Origin: Apteryx mantelli
Lineage: Eukaryota > Chordata > Aves > Apterygiformes > Apterygidae
Direction: 5' to 3'
Assembly: GCF_036417845.1 (NCBI RefSeq)
Contig: NC_089980.1
Coordinates: 117,887,169 to 117,951,168, forward strand
DNA: 64,000 nt
Of the stretch, positions 23,886 through 37,600 are shown in pieces. The number at the start of each line of letters is the position of its first letter. Within the stretch, counting starts at the first letter, position 1. Under the pieces are notes generated by a model. The model was not told where the DNA came from. It made no database searches and saw only the letters and a list, made by a program, of their open reading frames with translations. The position numbers and the translations under genes are program-made.

Positions 23886-26690
23886 ATTTAAAATGCTGAC
23901 ACTACCTGTTCAGTTTCAAATATTCTGTGTTGGATTCAGATTTGATTAAGATACTGAAACCAAATTGCTATTTGTAATGCCAAGGATGGGGTACTTGTCA
24001 CTTTAGTTGGCAGAATTATTACATATTCTTCTGTTTGTTTTTCTTTTGTTTTACTCCTCACTGATATATCAGATTTGGATATTGCTTTCAATGACAGTTA
24101 ATGACTCAGACACTAAAGTCCAGGTTCTCAGACTGACCAATATAACACCTAACTTTGAGATGGCCTGCCACCTAAAGGAAACTTTCCAAATTCCAAGGAT
24201 TTAGTATATGATTTATGAAAAGAAAAATTTCTGTGGTAAGGAGAACAGGGCACCAGAAGCTACTTAAAGTGCTTAGGGAAAAATATTAAATGAACTTCAA
24301 ACTGTGTCTTCTAAATCACAGAAGATTCCCTGATAGATGATAAAATCTCTGTCTCCCTTTTGTATTTTCCCCTCACCCCAACTAGACTTGAATGTATGTT
24401 TAAATGGTGTAGAGATTCCTCCACTAGTACTGACCCAAGCTAGACTGACAGTAGTACAGCATATCTATAAGCAATACACACTTTTTTGGAAGCAGTCCGG
24501 CACACGGTATTGTAAAGATGTGATCATACAGACACTGGTCTGCCTGAAATAAAGAGTAGGCATCCGTTAATTGTTTTCACAAGGTACCAACAGACTTGAC
24601 CTTACCATACTCTGTTGAGAACTTGGCTTTTCTTCCAAAATCTTTCTCTTCCACCAGTGAAAAACTTGACTCAGTACCAGATTTTTTCATAAAGGAAGCC
24701 AGAGAACCCAAGTTCCTTTGTTCAGGCAGTTTGGCAAGCAGCAAAACACTTGCATCAATTTAGACAAATAATGTCTAGTGCCTACTTGCCAGCAGCTGGA
24801 ATTCCAGAGTCACTCACTGTGACATGCTTTATAGACTACATTTAAACACTGCTTTGTACGTTTGTTGATTGTTTGCTAATTTGCTAAGTATACTTATTTG
24901 GCAAACAGAAACATATACCAACAATTATCCTGACTGTGCATTTATCATGTGCATTCCACCTGCCAATGGACCTTTTGAAACAGTCTGTGTGCATAGTTTT
25001 CAGAAAGTCTTGCTTGAATCACTTGAACTGCAGGCCCTTAATTTTAGTTAGTGTCAGCATATCTCTGCATGATTCTTCCCATTATATAGCCCCTGTCTAA
25101 ACTAACAGCTTCCTTAGTAGGTTTTTTGTACATTTAATGATCAGATTCTACAGCTCTACACCAGCGACTTGCGTTCATAACTGTATCAAAAGTGAGAATA
25201 TTGCTCCAGGGCTTTTGTGGCTTTAGCTTCAGCTGGGGATCTGCAGGACTGTGCTAGTTCATGGGTTGTTTTTCCATATATATCTACCAGCAAAATTTTA
25301 GAAGTTTACTGAGATGAGGCACCAATAAAAAGCTTTTTTTTTTTAACTGTGAGTCCGAAAAGCATTAAAGCAGGCCTAGCTTTACACACGTAGGAATTCA
25401 AGTGCTGAGGATGGAAATGTACTTACATACTTTGTTGAATCAGTGATAATTTTCGCAAAATGAAATGCAAGAAAGAGTTGTGTGCTTTGATAAGACGAAA
25501 ATGAGCTTATTGGTCACTGAAGAAATTTTTCCTCGCACTTGCTTTTTCAAGGGATACACTTTCATACTGGACTGCAGCACAAAAGTATTGGCCATGCTGT
25601 CCCTTTGTACCAGTTATAGTATGTAGTTTTGTGAAAACAAGATAAGTGGTATTGGCTTCACTTTTAGAAGACTCCCATTTCTTCAGATTGTCCAGTCCAA
25701 GTTAAGATTTGTGAGACAGCAAATAGAGACATTACTAGAGTAAGACAAGCCTTTCAGTTTACATTTGAAAGTGGATATTTAGTAGAAAGTTCAACTATCA
25801 TCAGTTTGGTCTACTAATGTTTCAGGAGAGTCAGGAAAATGAAAGTCTAGAAAGTCTTTTTTGGAGTGGCAGGTCCCTCAGCACGTGTTTACTTCAGGAG
25901 GAAGGTTCAGAATGAAGCATTTTCTTTTCTGTAGATTCCCTTATAGAGGCATTTGCCAGACTAGTTTAGTACATAAATTATTTCCTGCTATCATGTTTTG
26001 ATGTTATTATGTATTTTTATTTGTTTCCTGAAATGATGTGGGTGCCTAGTTTAGACAATACCATACAAAAAACCCTTCCACCTGCTCCTTATAAACAATG
26101 AAGAATTCAAGTACTGAGGGTGAGGACGTAATTGAAGGAGTGATGAATCAGAATGAAACTCAGGAAAGAGCTATGTACTGATCTACCACTTTCTCCCTAT
26201 ATAAAGTCAGTGTATTTCAAGTGCTAAGTCTGATACTTTTAAATTCATCACAAGTGGACACAGAATTCTGGTATAAGCTGCACTGAGATATATATAAAGT
26301 GAACTACCCAATCTACTCACTAATACCACATTTATACATCAGTTCTTTTTTTCCACTGTGGGATAATTCAAATAGGATAACTCTTACTCTTATTCCTCAG
26401 TCCTCAGCATATTACAAGCTACAGTGATTTATTCTGTGGGCAGGCCCAAGACAGGTGTATGCTTCTGCTTGTGCATATATGTATGAATGCCCATCTACAT
26501 ATACATACATATGCAGATGTGTGTATATATATATATATATTTTTTGTTCCTTCCTGGACCTAAAACAGTCATAGATAGTGATGCTAAAACAAATTTGAAT
26601 GAATTCTGTTTACCAAAAGGTTCAGCTTGCCACAGTACTTATACAAATGTAATAGCCTCATATTCATCCTTTTTATCATTATAACAGTCT
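23886..26690. other. AT-rich intergenic sequence
   Basis: No gene is seen. A (TA)n run occurs at 26524-26540. Confidence 0.55.
26524..26540. repeat. (TA)n microsatellite
   Basis: A short uninterrupted alternation of T and A, preceded by a GT-containing stretch. Confidence 0.85.
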
Positions 26691-27120
26691 TTATCATCCA
26701 TACCTCAGCAGAAATTTTTATATTAGTTTCCATATCACTGAAGACAATGTTGAATAGAATCAAGGCTAAGAACAGCCCTCTTGAAATTCTCCTTTTTCAT
26801 ATTGATGTGACTGTGACATTCACAATTACATTTGGAGATCGTATAATCTATTCTTAAACGGGGTGTATAATGCCAATTCTTCATCATAATGCCATGTTTT
26901 ATTAAGTCAATATTTTTCAAATGTCTGACTATTTTTACTTTTTTTCAAAGTAATAATCTCAAACTATGTATTCAGATTTCTTTGTCAAGTTTTATTTTCC
27001 ACAAAATCTCTTCTATCCTTTAGTTATTTATTAATTTCCAGTTGTTCTGTCTAAAATGATATTACACTGCAAATCTTTGGGTAATCCGACTATGCTGTTC
27101 TCCCTTGTTGAATACTGACA
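26691..27120 (-). mobile_element. Possible ancient CR1/L3-like LINE remnant
   Basis: The segment GACAATGTTGAATAGAATCAAGG and the following 400 bases resemble, loosely, the antisense of RT coding sequence in old CR1-type LINEs. The resemblance is short and decayed, and an alignment would be needed. Confidence 0.3.
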
Positions 27121-30100
27121 GTAGTACTGTGCCAAGCTCTTCATATCTCTAGTACTGAAAACAGACATCAGCAGAACAGAAATCTTCCCAGTCAGCTCTT
27201 TTAGAAAAAGTGTTTATTCTTTCCTCCTTAGAAATTGTCTCCTGCATACTCATGTGGTAGCTTCCACATGTTATTATTTCTGAAACGTGATGTAGAATAC
27301 GAATGAGATGGCTCTGCCTGTAATGTTTTTATTGTCTCAAGCTGATGAAGTGATGATTACCATATCAACTCTCAAACACTAAAATCAGATTATGCATTCA
27401 GAATCAAAGTCATATGATATATCTGTGCAAGATTGTACTGTTACAGTCTGCAAAACATGGATGGAAAAGACTAATCTGGCTGAGTTCTAAACTCCTAATA
27501 TTTCAAGCAGCCTATATAAAAAGGATGACTTTTGCAGTAGCTTAGAGATATTCACAGGAATTCATTTTGTAGAGTAAGAAAATTCCTACAGAATTGTTGG
27601 CATTATGAAGAATTCAACATAATAGATAATTTAAAGAGCAGGCAAATTTAACCTTTATGGGGAGGTGACCTTTTCGACCTCTTTCTTCATACCTTCTCAA
27701 TTAATGAAGAGAAGTTCTGCCATGTCTGGTGACCTTATGAATCAGTTTAGAGGCTGGAGAGCCATGCCCTTTCTTTCAGTCCAGTCTCTCCAGAAAATAA
27801 AGATGCAGTGGTAGCACCTGGAAATTTTGTCCTTTTGTGCTGACTTAATGCAGCTCCTCAATCTTTCAGCATCTTCATTCTTCTGATTGAAGAATCACCT
27901 AGACAGGCTTGAGGAGAGATTATTAACTACCAAAGTATTAATAAACTACCATTTTAAATGTAAATACTGACTAAAGAACTAACTCTAATAGAGCTATTAG
28001 TTAGTTAATAGCTAGCTAAAGCCATTAGGTGGCTTTGTTTGTATAATATATAAACCCATCTCATATTCCTCAGATGTTGTTACATAACAAATCATGTCTT
28101 TCTAACAGTACTAACAGTGGATAGGAAAAGTTGAGATATTGTCATCTACATGTCACTTTTTCATTTATAGAAAAATAATCTGGTGTTGTTCAAAGCATAT
28201 TTATTTTTGGTCTATGTGTGTTAATATCATTAGGTGAGAATTTGTGTACCAGATTTTATCTTTTTCATGGCCTTTATTTGTGAGAGTTTTCTATAATAAG
28301 AGATACTTTACTGTCAGATAATGCTTTGGGTGCACATAACATTATTTATGGACGTATTTTTAATGCTCCTTATTAATTTTTGTCTGGTAGTGGCTGATAA
28401 TATCATATTTTTTCAGTGTGAGCCATGAAGATAAATAACTAGACAAGATCATTGTAGACCAATCAACATGACGAGGGAAAAAAAGTATATAAACTTATAC
28501 TATTTGTAATTGAATTGAATTTAGGGAGATATTATAAAAATGCTTATATTCTAAAGAGCCTTTCAAAGAAAATGAGGCTAGTTACCTCAATGGCAAATGG
28601 GGTTCTTATGTGGTGAAGATATCTCCAGTTCCACATTAAATCTTCTCTTTGTCAGAGTCACATTAATTGCTGGAGTAACTTTGGTGATCTCAGCACCGCC
28701 TGCAATCAGATGCAGCATATGATGGCATCTCAGGACAAATCACCTCCTGTTCATCTTAATACAGACAGAGGACAGTGGTAGTGTCATAATACTCATGAGT
28801 CCTGGTTTGTTTTGGTCCGTTTTGATCTGTTGCATCTAGTAAGTTGATTTTTATCTCCTTGCAATTCACGCAATTCTGCTGGGTGCCCTGATTATGGCCT
28901 GGCACAGCCATTACTGAGGAAGGGGCAGGGGAGCACCTTTATTTCAAGTTTCATCAGCCTTCACTTCTCCAAGAGGAGGATGAGGGGTGAAGGGTAAAGA
29001 GATCTAGAACCCCTTCAGATCCCCACTGAGGTAGGTTATAGTGCAATACGGCTTCCCAGGGAGGAATGGTTATGGCAGTATGCATTCACAAATGACTGAT
29101 TCTGGTCTTGCGTTAGTAGTTATTTCAGGTGCTGACATTCGGTTAATAGAAACCAGGAGAAATAGAGCTATACATATAACCAGACTGGTCATTACCACTC
29201 TAATGCAAAGCATAGTTCAAGAGCAACTGGGCATACAGACAATAATCCCAATATTAGCTTGAAATAAAAAGCCCTGTAAGATAATACTTTTTTCAAACAT
29301 GAGTATAATACATGTATCATTTTCCCCATGAATACATCTAAGAATAGGGACAGGTTAAATGCAGGACATTTCACTACGGAGAAATGAAGTTTACTATGAG
29401 CTATTTCATCTTCCTCAGACATACCCCAAATCAGTGCAACATCAATAATGTTCTCATCCTGGGAACAATGAAGCTTTCAACACAATATTGAGAAACAGAA
29501 GCCAATCTAAACCTGAGAAATGTGCATCTGGATTGCCCAGAAAGGGTCCTAAAAATGCATCAGCTTAGCTGGCAGAGCAGATGGCAATTCCAAACTGAAG
29601 GAAAAGTCTACTGTGATGCAAACAAGAGCGATCCAAGACAGTGGAAAGACATGAACATTTTGGACAGGAGTCTTCTGGTGAATGGATAATGTTGACTGAA
29701 TTTGGACAGAGGTTTCTCATAACTCTGGAAGGATTTTGACCTCCCAGCCCAGAGGAGCACTGATAGGTCTGAAAAGACTCCCAGGAAGAAGATATATACC
29801 AATGCATATATTGGTATATATTGCAAGATACAATCTCACAGCAAAATAGCTGAATTAATGTACCAACCAGCCAAAGTACATAGTGGAATTTGACCTGCTG
29901 GAAGGGAAGAATGAAGCTAAATCTATACGTTTCCTTGACAGAAAGGAACAGAGCCTTAAAATTTTACAGACTGCTATGTCATATATCACTGAGTGAGTGA
30001 TATAAGGAGAGGTAGGCCCCATCTTACACCTCGCTCTTCCTCTGATGTTTGGTCTGGGTAGATTATCACAAACAAGTATTTGCTGAATAAGTATTGAAAC

Positions 30101-33100
30101 AAGAATCCCACGGAAAAATGGGTGGATTAAAATATTAATTTGATATTATATGATGAAGTCTAATAGTTTTGGTCACACTCTTGACTGTTATTTACTCTTC
30201 ATTCCCTGTCAGAGAGCTAATACAACTAAAAAAGTTGCCTCTGCTGGCCAAAGGAAAGCTCCTTAACTTTGTGGGCACCATTGGTTTTGAAATTTAAGTT
30301 GTAGTGCCCATTGCTGATGACAGTTGACACCAGTTTTACTCTGGCTTCGGTGCAGATGCTCCTCATTTATGCAGGCAGAAATTATATCAGAACCAGGCTA
30401 TAGGGAGCCATTTCCTCATTAAATAACTTGTTGCAAAAGCTGCACAGTTCTGCAATAGTTTTTTCCCATCAGACAGGGGAAAAACTCATGTGAAGATCAA
30501 GTCTGGCACAGAACAGGTACCTGAAAGGCAAAGTCATCCAAAATATATTTATATATGCCCTTTCAATATAAGTCTGGAGAGCATCCTTCTATCCTTTCAG
30601 CCAGTGAGGGGCCAAAGTAAACTAGTTTTGTAATTTTCAGCCAACACTACAATCACCAAACTCTGTTTAATCAGCCCTTATCTCCATTTCAACTGCAGAC
30701 AGACAATAAGGGTGAAACTAATAGTAAAAAATACAGATTTTTTACTGTGAAATTTAAAATCTAGGCAGATTCAGGAATCCTTACTTGATTTTTTTTTCAC
30801 TTCTGCTGGCTTGTCAGAAGTAGAAAATAATGAGGAAGGCTAAAAAAAATCAGTTCAGCTATTGACTGTTCAAAGAAGTGTGACAGAGTAGACTGACGTG
30901 TACCTGTTAGATCCCTATTATGTGACTGGTAGGTACCGGTGGCATAAAAGTGATATTCCTGCTGCTAGCTTGATTTCTTTGTCACAGCATGACCTTCCAC
31001 ATGTTAAAGTTTTATATCTTCCTAAAGATAGCTGTAAAGTGCTTAAATGATACAATTATATAGTCATTAGTGGCAGGCTTTTCCTGTTTGGTGCCATTAG
31101 AACATCATATGTGTCCTAAACACTATAAGTGGTACTTTCTTTTTCATTTCACATACTCTAATTCACATAAGGTGTTACATTTTTATTACTTTCTCCTTGA
31201 ATTTACTGATGATGCTGTGGTTCTGTTTTACACAAAAATGTCTTAATGATTCATAAGGAAAAGGATGGTAGAAAAAGGGTGGTGAAATTAAATTTCTTAA
31301 TTGTTTGAGAAACCAGCAACTTTGTTGACTCCTGTCAGTAGCACTAAACATTTTCTTTGGTACCAGTGAGACACACTTCAAAATGCATACAGAATAAAAA
31401 TAATGTTCTAGACACTATTTATTCATGATGAATTAGCAACAGCTAAAATTTAGGAATAAATATAAGATTTGCATAGGGACATTATCTCTTACTTTTAAAC
31501 TGCCTTTTCTTCATTTATTTCCACAAGATGATGTGCTTTTTCCATGCCTAAATGCACCCTTCATTTTCTCCCCAGTTGTCAGAAAGCTACAGCCTAGTCA
31601 TAAGTCTTGCAAAAAGAAGCTGGTCCTCTCACAGACCTCCAGCTAGTAGGTTCACAGGTGATATAGACACGAAAAGATAAACTTGACAAACAGATTCTTA
31701 GGAAGAGCTATAGAATAATTTGATTACAAAACAAAATAGATTAAAAATTATTAACCAGACTAACTACAGAATGTGTTTTAGAGTACTGCAGTACACACCT
31801 GGTAACATAATGCCATTTACAACAGAAATATTTTTACGGTTGAAGTTTTAACAGTACACTGTCATGGGAGTTTTCAGGATTCTCTCCTTTTCATTTTAAA
31901 TATAGATTTTCTGACAAAATAGAGTTTTTACAAAAATAAAATGAAAAAGTCAAGCAAGTTAATGAATAAAGTCAGGGTCCCTTTGCAAACCTGTTAGGCT
32001 GTGAGTCTTAGCCTGAGGTCCTAGTGGATGGCATAGTTTTCCCTTGCAAAGGCCAAATGCAGTGAAATGCAGTTGATGGAAGGGGAGAAACAGGTGAGGT
32101 TCTGTGCAGACACAGCTGATGTGAAGGAGAAATTAATTTCCATATCCCAGACATGCTTTCACTTCCAAACACAGCAGCACTAGTCTTTTCCAAAAGCAGT
32201 AATAGCTCCACAGAAATTTTTTAAGATTAGTTTTTAGTTTTTCTCTGAAATTCATTTGCTGCCTATGTGCTCCTTTTTTCTATTTTTTTCATCTTGTTTT
32301 GTAACCTACTCAGCCACATTTTGCCTCTATTGGCCAGAACTTAACCAAGGCACATCAGTTCAGACTCTGCCCCAAGCTCCAAGGCTGTTTGCCACTGGCC
32401 CTTCTTTGTTTTCTGGATGTCCCTGTCCTGCACTGAGATGTCAGTGCAGAGAAATGACCTGTGCAGGGGAGCAGGCTGTCACTGGTGGATGTGCAGTGCC
32501 TCTGTCTCCATCCTTCTCTCCCTGAAACGAGCAACACCGCCCCATTTGTTTCTCCTGTATTACCATCAGCACATGTCATTTTTCACCTTGGCACTCCTCG
32601 TCTCTAAAGCAACTCTCTTCTTTCCTGTCTATCAATGCACCACTCTAGCGATTACTTTGTCCCCTGCCCCTACAGCCACAGCCTTCCATCCAGCTCCCTG
32701 CCTTATGGTATGTGATTTCAAGCATTTTATATTCCCCCTTGGAATTTCTGTTGATACTGAGCCTGCCCACACCTCTACTTCCATTCTCTCTATTCACATG
32801 CTCTGCACTCTGATTGCTATCACCTCATTACTGCTTTCACTGTTTGCTGTTTTTTTCTTATCTATCACTAGTGTCTTACACACTTTTAACAGCCTCCTCA
32901 AACAAGCTCTTCAATCTAGCCTGGACAAAGTAGTCTTTTCATGGCTGCTCACCAGTGCTACCTCCTGTCTAACAGCATTTCTCCCAGTTCTTTAGTTTCA
33001 CAGCCCATTTGACTCTCCTTTCTTCTTTCTCCGATATCATCTAACAACACTGAAAAGCAAACTTAGCTTGGCAGGATTCTTCTTTCTGGAGAACATACCA

Positions 33101-34009
33101 GCTATATGCATGCTATTGTGTAGAAAAAAACAATAAATACACACAAATCTAGTGGTTCAGTATAATGAGAGAGACTGAATGAGAGTGCTACACTACCCTA
33201 TATGTGTGCAGGATTTGGGGGATAATAGGTCTATTTTCTAATTAAAACAGCTTAAAAGATTTTTAATACTCTCCAGAACCCCTTGTGATGACCCCAGAGT
33301 TTTATGGGAACCTAAGTGTTTATTTTCATTATTCTTAGCTAGTCTGTCATCTTTGTAGCCAGCATTGAACAATGCCAACAAAACAGGTTTTCTTTTCATT
33401 TATATGAAATGAGTGTCAGTAGAAATAAATAGCTATAACTGAGGTCCAATATGACCTTATCTATATATAATATATACATATATATTTTTTTTTAAGATGT
33501 AAAGACCTTTGGACTTGTAGAGGAAGAATGTTTGTTCACCAAAGGAAGGATGTCAATACAAATGAAGATCTTTCTGGTTAAGCCTGAATCTATTCATGCT
33601 GATGCTGGAATGTATATCTTTCCTTAGAGTGATGAAATGGGAAGTATATTTGTTGTGATGATTATATAAACTTGTCTGATTCTTTTATTTCTGGTTTAAC
33701 TGTGGTAAATGTTTTGCTAGACATAAGACCGGAGTGATCAAGAGCTCAGTGAATTATTGCAGTATAGTTGAAACATTCTTCAAGCAAGCACATTATAAAT
33801 GCATTATTTATATTTTTAGTGGCTTATTAGCTTAATAAATTAAAAATGACTTTATCAAAATCAACTACAAAATCAACTTCAGTTCAAATATTTCAGTCTA
33901 GAAACATAATAAGGTGATATGGGATTTTATCAGGCATCAGTATGTCTAATCAGTGTCACATTTCTTCTACTGATCTACTGATATTCTCTACTAATCTATT
34001 TCACTGTAA
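27121..34009. other. AT-rich intergenic sequence
   Basis: No supported gene. The longest open frame, 32417-32995 (+), is pyrimidine-rich and encodes a hydrophobic low-complexity product without domains. A second TA-rich run occurs at about 33463-33490. Confidence 0.5.
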
Positions 34010-34600
34010 AAGGGACATAAGAAATGTCCTTATGGGTCAAGAGGATCTATACAGCCCAATATTCTGTTTCCCAAAATGGCAAAACAAGATGATGCAAGCA
34101 GACAAGCCTGGCCATTGTCTTCTGTTAATTCACTTCATATTTCTCTGCATCCACAGTTATTAAACCAGAAGTGTTAAAAGGTATATCCTTTAGTATTTGT
34201 TTAGGGGCCTATTATCCATGATATTTCTAATTTCTTTATGAATCTGCAGATACAATCTGCTTTCTCAGACTCCAGTGCCAACAAATCCTAGCGGTTCAAT
34301 ACTCAATGAGGGAAGAATAGCTTTTAAATTTGATTTAAACTGGTATGCTATCAGTTTCAATGGATGTCCCCTAATTATTCTATTTAAAGATTTTGTGAAC
34401 AGCAGTTATACATTCAAATTCACTGTCTCATGCTTTTATAAACCTGGATCACACACCACTCAGGCTTATCCTTTCCAACATGAAGAATCAAATTTTTCCT
34501 GTCTTTCCTCATAAGACAGTAACTCTATGCCCTCTACTATTTTAGTTGCCTTTTTCTGTACCTTTTCTAACTCTCCTATGCCTTTCTTTGTCCTTACCAA
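34010..34600 (-). mobile_element. Ancient CR1-like LINE 3' remnant, antisense
   Basis: The stretch beginning GGGACATAAGAAATGTCC, running through GGGTCAAGAGGATCTATACAGCCCA, resembles the antisense 3' end of the older CR1 subfamilies found across birds, crocodilians and turtles. So does the later stretch with CTCATAAGACAGTAACT and TTTTAGTTGCC. It is heavily decayed and its boundaries are approximate. Confidence 0.5.
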
Positions 34601-37600
34601 TCAGCAGCTGGGACATGGTCAACCTAATCTGTGAATAAGAGAATTTAACAAGTTGTTTCATTTAGAAATGGTCCTGAGCACAAGGACTGGATTGCAAATG
34701 TTGTGTGAAAACAAAAGTAAGAAATGTTTTAAAAGAGAAAGAGAATGTGTATGTCACAGTATTAAACTGGGTCATAGTTAAAATGTAAATGCCTAAATTT
34801 AATGCTGCAAGACTGTGAAACAAACAAACAAACTTTTTCTTGTTGAAACTAGGAAGCCTATTGCACACTTGGGACAGGATGTCACCTCTGCAATTTATTT
34901 GACCTTTTACCCCTGGAAACACCCATTTTCCTCACATAGAGTGGTATCCCATTGACACAAATCAAACACCTGTTTTTCTGCCTCCCTAGTGCATGCATAT
35001 GCAAGTATAATCTTTAGTCAGCTGTTTGCACCATTGGTGCCAGAGAGGTGGTTTTTTTTTTTTTTTTGCTTTCTTCTTGAGCATCAAATAAGAAAAAGAA
35101 AAAGATTGTATTGCATGTAATGATACAATTTTGCATAAGGATGAATATTTTGAGGCAAGAGTGCTGGAAGAAAATCAGGAAATACCTGGCTGATATTGAG
35201 GAAACCAGAGCTGACATCTCTGACTTGGAGCTTTGCAAAGATAGCATACCAGTCCTATGGTCTTGAAATGGAAACATTCTTGTTCTGAAACCACCGGCTC
35301 CATTGCTCTGGCTCTTCATTGTCCTTTAAATGTCATTATTCTGTATTCCATGCTGGAGGTCTGCTTATTGCTAGTCAGACTACTGCTGGTCTCTTGTTAG
35401 ACTAGTTCAGTCACAAGCATTTGCTTTGACTGTGTTCTTCAACCATTTATTTCAGACCCTCATTACAATACAAAGATCTTCTGGCATCTTCTGTACTTCT
35501 TGGATATGGTATCTTGCATCCCAAAAGATGGGAATAAAAGCCCCTGCCCCAAATCAGGCAATACAGGCAATTGACCCTGAGCTTTCCATATCTGGATGAG
35601 GGACCGAATCAATAGTCATTTTATTGTTCTGATATGAGTCTTATATGGTATATCTATATTGAAAATCTGAGGGTAATTCCAGGGTGTAGTTTGGTAGTGT
35701 GCCTGCCTGCAAACTCCACTGCAGGACAAGACATGACCATGCACCATTTCCTTCGCTTCAGGGAAATCTGGGCATAAGGGCCAGGAGGCAGCCACAGGAC
35801 ACAGGGATAAATCCCGCATTCCTAAGCACTTGGCTCACAGCTGGTGACATCTGGTCATTGCCTCTCAGTGCGCCCAGTCTGAAAGATATTACTCTAGCTC
35901 TGACATAAGCACAAAATATTTTCAAAAGCTCAGAGTACTTGCTGGATAGGCAGAGTGGACGTCCTACCAAGAGCCAAAAAATGGAGGGAAGATTTAGGCC
36001 ACCATGTGAAAAACTTTCTTCTAGATACTGCAGAGTGAGTTCTTTTCACAGTTTCATGAATTAATGAGCAAGTGAGGCAAGAAACTGATCCCAGCAGTGG
36101 TGCTTCTGTGTGTACTTTTCCTGGAAACAACTTTTTTGGACAGATTCTGCTCACAGCATGTGTGAACAGAGAATTTCCAGGGAGCTATTCCCACATATAG
36201 AGCTAGAACTGTCATCTGTTCTTTGGAACATATAGCCTTTTTTTCTAACCAGATTATGTTGCGGACTGTGGATTAATAAGCAAAGTCTGATTTATCACTG
36301 GAGACTCCGACAGAAGACATCTAATTGAATTCCATTTCTTTTTCTCACCGGTGTTGGAACAAGACATGATGTCTCTTGCAGTTTCGTGTGATTTCACTTC
36401 TCAGCACAGTCTACTGGGATGTAATATACCCTGAAAGAATCGTTTGTTTTTAAAACATTAAAAGCTATTAATAGTAACTTAATATTTATGCTTCTGATTA
36501 AACACAATCCTCTGCACGTAGTTTGAAAAGAAGTATCAATGCTGGTGTAATTTTGAGAAATTTTCTAAACCATTAATTGTTTTAACATTAGAGGATGATT
36601 TTATTCTGCATTAAATTTCTTCAACAAAATTGCATGTCTCCTGAGATATGATCTAATTAATTTTTAAAGAAAATATTGTTGCAAAATATATGTTATTCAC
36701 TCATTCTTTCCCAGCTCTGTCTACCTGCTATTGCCTTCCCTATTTAGGTTTTTCTTTCGCTGTATTCTCTCCTTCTTTCTCTTCCCAGTTTGCTTTCAAC
36801 ACAAAGCTTTACAACACAGGCAACTGGGAATTGCTTAGCAAAAAAGACAGACACAATTCCAGTATGCAGCAAAAAAGGAGTTCTTGAGGGCAATGAGTTG
36901 TCAATAAAATGCTATTGCTGGAACTTTGGAGAGTAGACAACTGGATCCAGGTTAGAACAGTTTTTATTATTACGCTAAGAACATCTCGGTTCTTGACTGG
37001 CACCAAGAGTTAGTCAGTTGCTGTGTGATTTAAGGTTATACTTTTTGTGCTGCTTGTTTTTTCTTCTTGCACAGAGCACTGTAGACTTGTGCAAACAGAT
37101 GCCTTACCTAAAGACACTGGAAGCTACAGAGCTTCCAGTGGCCTCTAACATCAATAAAAACCTCAGCTCGTCTTTCTGCGGATTTGTGTTTCTAATCGTC
37201 TGTCTCTTTCCTTTTGAGCCTTGTATTCTGATTTATTTGAGTGGCCTCCACAGAGCAAAGTCGATGACCACTCTTTGTGCTTGTCTCTATTAAGTGTTCT
37301 TTTGTGTAGCTTTGGTCTTTGTGCTTGACCTCTTAATTATCAAGACTTGAACCAATCAGTGTGGGAGATAGTGTATATTAGCCATTTAACATATTTTGCT
37401 ACAAACATCTTTTTATGTTTGATGAAATTAGAAAATAATTTCATTAAATACTTTAAAATGTTCCAATAATAGTAATTTCAATAACTTCATTCCATAATGA
37501 AAAAAATATATATCTTTATTATGGAGATTCTTCATTATTTGCAAGCATGTGGTTAAAAAATCTTTGAATGTTGGGAAGGTACCAAACTGTTAGCACTGTC

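Noticed and set aside
29041..29262. Open frame of 73 codons
   Set aside because: No recognisable family and no supporting context.
32417..32995. 192-codon open frame, the longest in the AT-rich part
   Set aside because: Low-complexity, hydrophobic, pyrimidine-rich translation; no domain, no splice context.
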